DNA of 64,000 bases from NCBI RefSeq assembly GCF_021117345.1, contig NZ_CP088261.1:186001-250000 (forward strand). Reading direction: 5' to 3'. The position numbers and the translations under genes were made by a program. Shown in pieces: positions 59,293-64,000 of the stretch; positions within the stretch are counted from its first letter, which is position 1; each line of letters begins with the position of its first letter. Source of the DNA: Microbacterium sp. cx-55 (lineage in GTDB: Bacteria; Actinomycetota; Actinomycetes; Actinomycetales; Microbacteriaceae). The notes beneath the pieces are model-generated. The model did not search any database. It had not been told where the DNA came from and saw nothing but the letters and a program-made list of their open reading frames with translations.

Positions 59293-59673
59293 TCAGTCGC
59301 CAGAGCGCGATCGCACACCCGGGACGCCGCCAGCGTCCCGGGTGTTTTCGCGGGGCGCGGATGGTGCGAGCTTCAGACCGATGACCGCGGCGATGATTCC
59401 GGCGATGCACACGAGCTTCGCGATCGAGAACGGCTCGGCGCCGGTGAGCAGCGCGTACGCGACGGTCAGGGCCGCGCCGATGCCCACCCACACGGCGTAC
59501 GCCGTGCCGATCGGGATGCTGCGTGCCGCCCAGCCGAGTCCGAGCATGCTGGCGACGATCCCGACCGCGAAGACCACCGTGGGTACCGGTTTGGAGAGGC
59601 CGTCGGAGGCGCCGAGGGCCGTCGCCCACACCGCTTCGCACACGGCGCTGAGGATGAGCACGAGCCACGGCAT
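59293..59673 (-). CDS. SMR family transporter, subunit with C-terminal tail
   Basis: 126 aa. Four-helix small multidrug resistance protein. PWLVLILSAVCEAVWATALGASDG carries the essential Glu14-equivalent (SAVCEAVWA). GWAARSIPIGTAYAVWVGIGAALTVAYALLTGAEP is the SMR core. An extra 20-residue polar tail (SAPRENTRDAGGVPGVRSRSGD) is atypical; it is encoded over the terminator of the DUF3072 gene. ATG 59673 overlaps the stop of the upstream SMR gene (ATGA), so the two form an obligate pair. Export of guanidinium or cationic drugs is expected. Confidence 0.93.
   Translation of the reverse strand: MPWLVLILSAVCEAVWATALGASDGLSKPVPTVVFAVGIVASMLGLGWAARSIPIGTAYAVWVGIGAALTVAYALLTGAEPFSIAKLVCIAGIIAAVIGLKLAPSAPRENTRDAGGVPGVRSRSGD
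59315..59347 (+). terminator. intrinsic terminator of DUF3072 gene within SMR coding end
   Basis: ACACCCGGGACGC (59315-59327) pairs with GCGTCCCGGGTGT (59333-59345), 5-nt loop, then TTTT. It is embedded in the C-terminal codons of the convergent SMR gene. Confidence 0.85.
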
Positions 59674-59987
59674 CAGCTGACCACCTTGAGTCCGATGACC
59701 GACGCGACCAGCAGTAGAAGCAGCAGGATGCGAACGAGCGAGGCGCGCTCGGCGCCCGTGACCATCGCCCAGATGACCGTGAGGGTCGCCCCGATCCCCA
59801 CCCAGACGGCGTAGGCCGTGCCGGTGGGCAGCTCGGTCATCGCGTAGGCGAGCCCGGCCATGCTCGCGACGAGGGCGACGCCGAACACGATCGTGGGGCG
59901 CGGGCGCCGAAACCCGCGAGATGCCGCGAGTGCGGCGGCCCAGACGGCCTCCAGCATTCCCGAGGCGATGAGGATGATCCACGCCAT
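59673..59987 (-). CDS. SMR family transporter, partner subunit
   Basis: 104 aa, canonical SMR length. AWIILIASGMLEAVWAAALAASRG holds the conserved Glu (GMLEAVWA); LPTGTAYAVWVGIGATLTVIWAMVTGAERAS matches its partner. Four membrane helices. Paired SMR genes with ATGA overlap usually make asymmetric heterodimers in which each subunit has fixed, opposite topology. The start codon ATG 59987 is preceded by a leader of about 70 nt that can form a hairpin (60043-60059). Confidence 0.94.
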   Translation of the reverse strand: MAWIILIASGMLEAVWAAALAASRGFRRPRPTIVFGVALVASMAGLAYAMTELPTGTAYAVWVGIGATLTVIWAMVTGAERASLVRILLLLLLVASVIGLKVVS

Positions 59988-60042
59988 GACATGACCTTCC
60001 GAGTCAGTCTTGTCGAGATGCGGGTACTGCTCCCTCGTCCGC

Positions 60043-60072
60043 AGGGCCGGATGGGCCCTCTGCTCCAGAGTA
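60043..60072 (-). promoter_or_regulatory. promoter and leader hairpin of SMR pair
   Basis: -10 TACTCT (60067-60072, minus strand), then AGGGCC-CATCC-GGCCCT stem-loop (60043-60059) near the transcript start. I found no match to guanidine riboswitch core motifs. Confidence 0.45.
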
Positions 60073-60143
60073 GCGCCGGGGCCCGCCCGCATCCGAAAAG
60101 CACCGCAGTTTGGGGGTGGCGAGGCTCCTCCGCCCGGGACTCG

Positions 60144-61481
60144 TCAGCGCCAGGCCTCGGCGACGGCGATCTCGCGGCCGAGCACGCGACAGGCCGCGCG
60201 GTGCCCCGAGAGCAGGGCGGCCGTGACGGTCGCCGGGTCGTCGGTCCAGGTCGCCTCGCCTGCGATGTGCAAGACGCCCTCGACCGGGGTCGCGAGGTCG
60301 TCGTGGTCGGCCGTGGTCGATCCGAGGGTCATGTAGGCGTACGAGCCGCGGGCGAACGGGTCGTCCTGCCAGGCGGTGATGTCGACACCGATGGGGCGCT
60401 CGACGCGCGCGCCGTAGAGGCGGCGGAGCTGCGCCAGCACCGAGTCCACGACGCGATCCTCCGGCCAGTCGCGGATCTCGCGCGCGGCCGGGCCGGCGGC
60501 GAAGGTCAGCAGCGTGGGGGTGCCGTGGAGGGGGGTCAGGTCGTACCAGGAGTGCCACCACCGGCTGTCCGGTCCTTGCTGGCGGATCGCGTAGACGTCG
60601 TCGTCCCAGAACGCCGTCTCGAACCGCAGGAAGATCTTCTCGAACGCGTTCATCGTGAGTCGGCCGAGCGCTGCCGCGTTGATCTCCGGCAGGGGCGGAT
60701 CGAAGGTGAACTCGTCGCTGCGCAGCACCCCGACGGGCACCGTCACGATCACGCGGGCGGCGTTCACGATGCGCTCGCCGGTCGGGTCGTCGGCGACGGT
60801 CACGGTCACGCCGCCCTTCGACCACTGCACGCGGGTGACGGTGTGGGAGAGGCGGATGTCGAGTCCCTCCGCGAGTCCGGCGGGGAGCCGGTCGTAACCG
60901 CCCGGGAACACGACTTCGTCGCCGTCGATCGCATCGTCGTCGAGTCCGTGCGCGGCGAGGTCTTCGATCCACGCGCCGTACTGCTCCTCCGCGCGGTGTT
61001 CGAGGTACTCCCGCACGCGCTGAGTCCGGTCTTCGTCCCAGCCTTGCGCCACAAGGGCGGCCTCGGTGACGTCGCGGTACGAGGCGTCGGGGGCGGATGC
61101 GGCGACGGTTTCGAGCAGCGTCTCATCGACCGTGTGGATGTCGTCGGTGAAGCGGGTCGCATCCGCATCCGAGAGTCGGGTGCCGTCCGGGGAGTAGTAG
61201 GCGATGGGGCGGCTGTCGGGCTGGTAGCCGCCGACGGTGAACTCGATCGTCCGCATCCCGAACGCCGCGGCGGCCTCGGCCACCGGGCTGTCGGTGATGC
61301 CGTGGATCCACGACGCGCCGAGGTCGGTCGCGTGTCCGCCGGTGCGGTCTGTGTGCACGCGCCCGCCCGTGCGATCGCGGGCTTCCAGCACAACGACCGA
61401 CTGGCCGTTCTTTGCGAGAAGGCGGGCCGCGGTGATTCCCGCGACACCCGCACCGATGACGACCGTGTCGAACTCGTGCAT
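60144..61481 (-). CDS. flavin monoamine oxidase family protein
   Basis: 445 aa. The N-terminal FAD motif VVIGAGVAGITAARLLAKNGQSVVVLEARDRTGGRVHTDRTGGHATDLGASWIHG (GxGxxG, ARxRxGGR and GxSWIHG) is diagnostic of amine oxidases/polyamine oxidases. VIVTVPVGVLRS lies mid-protein, and the C-terminus has VLHIAGEATWTDDPATVTAALLSGHRAA. It oxidises amines with release of H2O2; the substrate is unknown. No signal peptide, so cytosolic. ATG 61481 is set by a leaderless promoter. Confidence 0.93.
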   Translation of the reverse strand: MHEFDTVVIGAGVAGITAARLLAKNGQSVVVLEARDRTGGRVHTDRTGGHATDLGASWIHGITDSPVAEAAAAFGMRTIEFTVGGYQPDSRPIAYYSPDGTRLSDADATRFTDDIHTVDETLLETVAASAPDASYRDVTEAALVAQGWDEDRTQRVREYLEHRAEEQYGAWIEDLAAHGLDDDAIDGDEVVFPGGYDRLPAGLAEGLDIRLSHTVTRVQWSKGGVTVTVADDPTGERIVNAARVIVTVPVGVLRSDEFTFDPPLPEINAAALGRLTMNAFEKIFLRFETAFWDDDVYAIRQQGPDSRWWHSWYDLTPLHGTPTLLTFAAGPAAREIRDWPEDRVVDSVLAQLRRLYGARVERPIGVDITAWQDDPFARGSYAYMTLGSTTADHDDLATPVEGVLHIAGEATWTDDPATVTAALLSGHRAACRVLGREIAVAEAWR

Positions 61482-61487
61482 GTCGGG

Positions 61488-61493
61488 ACCCTA
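61488..61493 (-). promoter_or_regulatory. leaderless promoter -10 TAGGGT of amine oxidase gene
   Basis: TAGGGT on the minus strand, six bases, ATG 61481. Confidence 0.6.
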
Positions 61494-61523
61494 CTCCTCG
61501 CATCGCGCTCTTCTGCCCGCGAT

Positions 61524-61583
61524 GGCGCCAGTTCCCTGTCATGGCTGCAGAAACATGTGGCGCCAGAACAGGAAACTGCAGCC
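61524..61583. repeat. compound inverted repeat between symporter and amine oxidase genes
   Basis: GGCGCCA occurs twice (61524-61530, 61559-61565). GGCTGCAG (61543-61550) pairs with CTGCAGCC (61576-61583), and GTTCCCTGT (61531-61539) pairs with ACAGGAAAC (61568-61576) with one mismatch. It may terminate the upstream symporter mRNA. Confidence 0.7.
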
Positions 61584-61622
61584 TTCGGGGGGTGGCGAAC
61601 CTGGCGCGGCGGGCCGCCCGGG

Positions 61623-62936
61623 TCAGTCCGCGGCGTCGGCTCTCTCGAGCTTGTCCTTCAGCTCGTCGAGGTCGACGGCGCCGGTCGTCACCTGTTTGGT
61701 GCCGTTGTACACGTCGCGGTCGAGTTGCTTGCTGGCGTTGGCGACGAGCATCGCGACGAAGGTGTCGCCGTTGACGTTGAGGAAGGTGCGGAAGATGCCG
61801 GCGAACCAGTCGACCGCGATGAGCAGGCCGACGGCCTCGAACGGCAGCCCGAGGGAGGTCGCGAGGAACATCGCGACGACGGGGAAGCCGCCGGGCACGG
61901 TGATCGTGCCCATGTTCAGAAGGATGGCGAGCGCCATCCCGAGCACGATCGTGCCGAAGTCGAGCGAGACGTTGCCGGATTGCGCGAGGAACATCACGAC
62001 GATCATGTAGTTGAGCACGGCGCCGTACGACCCCATCGTGAGGCCGACCGAGAGGGTGAAGTTCGCGACCGGCTGGCTCACGCCGATCTTCTCGATCGCG
62101 GTGCGGAGCACGGTCGGGTACGTGACGGCGGAGCTCGTCGTCGTGATGGCGATCATCGTCTGGTCGGTGAGCTTGGCGGGGAGCTTCGCGGGGTTGAGGC
62201 CGGTGCGTAGCCAGACGACGAGGATGAACAGGGCCAGGATGATCAGCACACCGATCAGGGTCGAGCCGAGGTAGGCGAGGGCGCTGGTGACGACCGAGAA
62301 GCCGACGGTGCCGGAGAGGTTGGCGAGCAGGCAGAAGACGCCGATCGGCGCAATCAGCATCACGAATCGGATCATCGTGAGCACGATCTGCTGGATCTGG
62401 TCGAAGAAGTCGAGCACCAGGCGGTTGCCGCTCTTAGCGATGTAGGTGTTGAGCGCGACGCCGAACAGCAGCGAGAAGATGATGATCGGCACCATGGTCG
62501 CGGTCGACATGGCGTCGAAGATGTTCGTGGAGACGAAGTTGACGACGGTCTGCTGCCAGCCGGTGGTCTCGCCGGCCGACTCCTGCAGGGCGGGGTCGAC
62601 GCCGCCGGAGAAGTCGATGCCCGCGCCGGGCTGGAGGATGGAGCTGATGCCCCAGGCGAGCACGGCGGCGACGATCGAGAATCCGATCATCCACTTGAAG
62701 GTGCGGAACGCCATCTTGCCCATGCCGGATCCGGTCATCGCGCCCGTCGCGACGATGACCGACGACATGACGAGCGGCACGATCGCCATCTGGATGAGGC
62801 GGATGAACAGGTCGCCGACGAACTTCAGGTTCGCCGCCCACTCGCCGACGATCAGCCCGAACACGATTCCGAGGATGGCGGCGGCGCCGATCTGCAGGGC
62901 GGGGTTCTTCAGGACTTTGGGCACGACGTTCTCCAT
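61623..62936 (-). CDS. dicarboxylate/amino acid:cation symporter (SDF/DAACS family)
   Basis: 437 aa from ATG 62936; GTG 62942 would add two residues. Eight membrane helices plus two re-entrant loops as in GltPh. The serine-rich loop is ITTTSSAVTYPTVLRTAIEKIGV. The family core helix 7 motif NMDGT is replaced by GLTMGSYGAVLNY, so ion and substrate coordination must differ from classical glutamate/aspartate carriers. A -10-like TACCTT lies about 50 nt upstream. Acidic C-terminal tail (DLDELKDKLERADAAD). It likely imports a dicarboxylate or amino acid with Na+ or H+. Confidence 0.9.
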   Translation of the reverse strand: MENVVPKVLKNPALQIGAAAILGIVFGLIVGEWAANLKFVGDLFIRLIQMAIVPLVMSSVIVATGAMTGSGMGKMAFRTFKWMIGFSIVAAVLAWGISSILQPGAGIDFSGGVDPALQESAGETTGWQQTVVNFVSTNIFDAMSTATMVPIIIFSLLFGVALNTYIAKSGNRLVLDFFDQIQQIVLTMIRFVMLIAPIGVFCLLANLSGTVGFSVVTSALAYLGSTLIGVLIILALFILVVWLRTGLNPAKLPAKLTDQTMIAITTTSSAVTYPTVLRTAIEKIGVSQPVANFTLSVGLTMGSYGAVLNYMIVVMFLAQSGNVSLDFGTIVLGMALAILLNMGTITVPGGFPVVAMFLATSLGLPFEAVGLLIAVDWFAGIFRTFLNVNGDTFVAMLVANASKQLDRDVYNGTKQVTTGAVDLDELKDKLERADAAD

Positions 62937-63136
62937 TCGCACGCCGCCGAGTTGGGGGGTGGGGCGGCGGCGTGCGGGGCCAAGGTAAGAGATCGTTGCC
63001 TGCGATTTCGACTCGACGCGAGGGGTGTAACACGGTTTTTACGAGGATGACGCGTGGGTGCGTGCTCAGCTCGGTCTACGCCGTGTGAAAGGAGGGAGCC
63101 CGCACGCTGGGACGGACACGCCAGAGTGCCCGCCCT

Positions 63137-63538
63137 CTATCTGTGGAACGTCACAAGCTCCGGCGAGAAGTTCGACGGGGGGAGGAGTCTGACGTCGCCG
63201 CCCACTTGAATCATCTCGCTGTCTTCTTCCACTCTCTGGGGAGTGATCCTCTCCATGTCGTGCCATAGGAGTTCAAACAACTCGCGGGCGGTGGAGTTCG
63301 GATCGGGCGTCAAGATCGCGACGAGTCGATGCTCTCGACTGCGGAAGACGACGACCACGAGGGGGCCGGTCGCAGCCGCTGACTCGACTTGGTAGTGGTC
63401 GTCACCGGCGCTGGTGTCGTAGGGGTGCCACCCTGGCGCCTCGTGGGTCGCTGCAGGCAACGGATGCGTTGGTCCCAGTCCCCACTCGTTTTCGGCGAGC
63501 GAGGCCAGGGCTCGGGCAGTGTTCGTGTCGGACGGCAT
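63137..63538 (-). CDS. unrecognised 133-aa protein coupled to edge gene
   Basis: 133 aa from ATG 63538 (MPSDTNTARALASL). ATG overlaps the stop of the upstream partial gene (ATGA), so the two are coupled. No membrane segment. The sequence looks like a small beta-rich binding domain: HYQVESAAATGPLVVVVFRSREHRLVAILTPDPNSTARELFELLWHDMERI. No known motif. It is somewhat richer in A/T and in amino acids such as His, Gln and Met than its neighbours, which may point to a recently acquired region. Confidence 0.65.
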   Translation of the reverse strand: MPSDTNTARALASLAENEWGLGPTHPLPAATHEAPGWHPYDTSAGDDHYQVESAAATGPLVVVVFRSREHRLVAILTPDPNSTARELFELLWHDMERITPQRVEEDSEMIQVGGDVRLLPPSNFSPELVTFHR

Positions 63539-63999
63539 CACAGGCTGTCGTTGACCCACTGGGGGCATGTACGCGTCGGAGCCGAGGCTGAGTCACGACA
63601 GTAAGCGGTGACAACCCCCAGCTCGTATGGATCGGGGCTCTCAGCCCCTGGGTTGCGTTCCTGGATGAGCTCGAAGTTGATCACCACATCGCCGTTGGGA
63701 TCTTGATAGTACGCACCGTACAGGTAGCGCCCGTTGGGCTGGAGATAGCCCCCGGTGTTGATGCTGACGGTGTTTTCAATTGTTTGCTGCTCGACATTGT
63801 GGGTGTTCAGCGCGTGTAGGTACCCGAACGAGCCGGTGGATCCCTGGCGGAGGACCACCTTCTCGCCGGAGCCGTCAAGGGTGACGCTCAGGCAGCTGAA
63901 TTCCGGTCGATTCGGATAGCTCGTGGTTCCCGCCGCGCATCCGTCGGCGAGCGCGACGGCATCGCTCACATCTGCAGTGGATGCAGAAGAGGAGCTACC
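63538..63999 (-). CDS. partial protein at right edge, probable exported protein
   Basis: The minus-strand frame is open to the window end, so the N-terminus is missing; 153 codons plus stop are visible, beginning GSSSSASTADVSDAVALADGC. The Ser/Ala-rich start followed by a Cys-containing domain (GCAAGTTSYPNRPEFSCLSVTLDG, CRDSASAPTRTCPQW) is typical of secreted or lipoprotein linkers with disulfides. The domain GGYLQPNGRYLYGAYYQDPNGDVVINFELIQE is beta-rich with no family recognised. Base composition is less GC-rich than elsewhere in the window. Confidence 0.6.
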   Translation of the reverse strand, partial: GSSSSASTADVSDAVALADGCAAGTTSYPNRPEFSCLSVTLDGSGEKVVLRQGSTGSFGYLHALNTHNVEQQTIENTVSINTGGYLQPNGRYLYGAYYQDPNGDVVINFELIQERNPGAESPDPYELGVVTAYCRDSASAPTRTCPQWVNDSL

Positions 64000-64000
64000 G

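Noticed and set aside
59988..60072. Guanidine riboswitch ahead of the SMR pair
   Set aside because: The leader forms one simple hairpin but lacks the ykkC or mini-ykkC conserved blocks.

Overview
The window looks like chromosomal DNA of a high-GC actinobacterium of the Microbacteriaceae, most likely Microbacterium or a close relative. This is inferred from very GC-rich coding sequence on both strands, constant use of the words GGATGCG/CGCATCC, an actinobacterial DUF3073 gene beside purM-purF, a class E type sortase signal (LAATG) and many leaderless promoters. I see no rRNA, tRNA, CRISPR array, insertion sequence or prophage. About 59 genes, two of them cut by the window edges, fill roughly 93 percent of the sequence.

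Layout. 1-6.0 kb: the end of a HtaA-domain (haem-binding) surface protein, small membrane proteins, a fatty acid desaturase, a GAF-ANTAR regulator, an unrecognised gene, and two repeat-filled intergenic stretches. 6.0-10.8 kb: purM-purF, a CynX-type transporter, DUF3073 and a universal stress protein. 10.8-16.2 kb: a PadR/DUF4097 operon with its operator, a MerR-TipAS regulator with a textbook 19-bp-spacer promoter, topoisomerase IB and a two-gene FluC fluoride channel. 16.3-24.2 kb: RND efflux pump, a convergently overlapping DUF998 gene, galM and a DEAD-box helicase with a long repetitive N-terminus. 24.2-33.4 kb: a radical SAM protein, a VanY-like carboxypeptidase and a six-gene minus-strand operon (two ECF S components, TetR, fused ECF ATPase, ECF T component, siderophore-interacting protein), then pirin and GNAT genes. 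33.4-44.3 kb: DUF3516 helicase, GH3 lipoprotein, DUF1697, RecQ, acyl-CoA oxidase, tag and a resolvase-like gene without the catalytic serine. 44.4-64 kb: Na+/H+ antiporter with malate dehydrogenase, prolyl aminopeptidase, aldehyde dehydrogenase, acyltransferase, glutaredoxin, a GT2-GtrA glycosyltransferase, polysaccharide deacetylase, acyl-CoA synthetase, SulP, DUF3072, a paired SMR transporter, an amine oxidase, a dicarboxylate symporter and an edge lipoprotein-like gene pair.

How the genes work together. Most are housekeeping or stress genes in units of one to three. The most coherent accessory unit is the ECF operon at 26.4-31.9 kb. It joins a predicted vitamin/metal-type ECF importer to a flavin-dependent siderophore reductase, and a DtxR/IdeR-like sequence lies just ahead of its ATPase gene, so iron-chelate or haem import is my preferred but unproven reading.

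The most unusual non-coding content is a set of different hairpin-forming repeats (4.3-4.6, 5.3-5.9, 36.0-36.25, 24.16 and 61.5 kb). One family, an 81-bp element present four times upstream of purM, has a further copy inside a gene: it encodes part of the linker between the two ATPase domains of the ECF ATPase.
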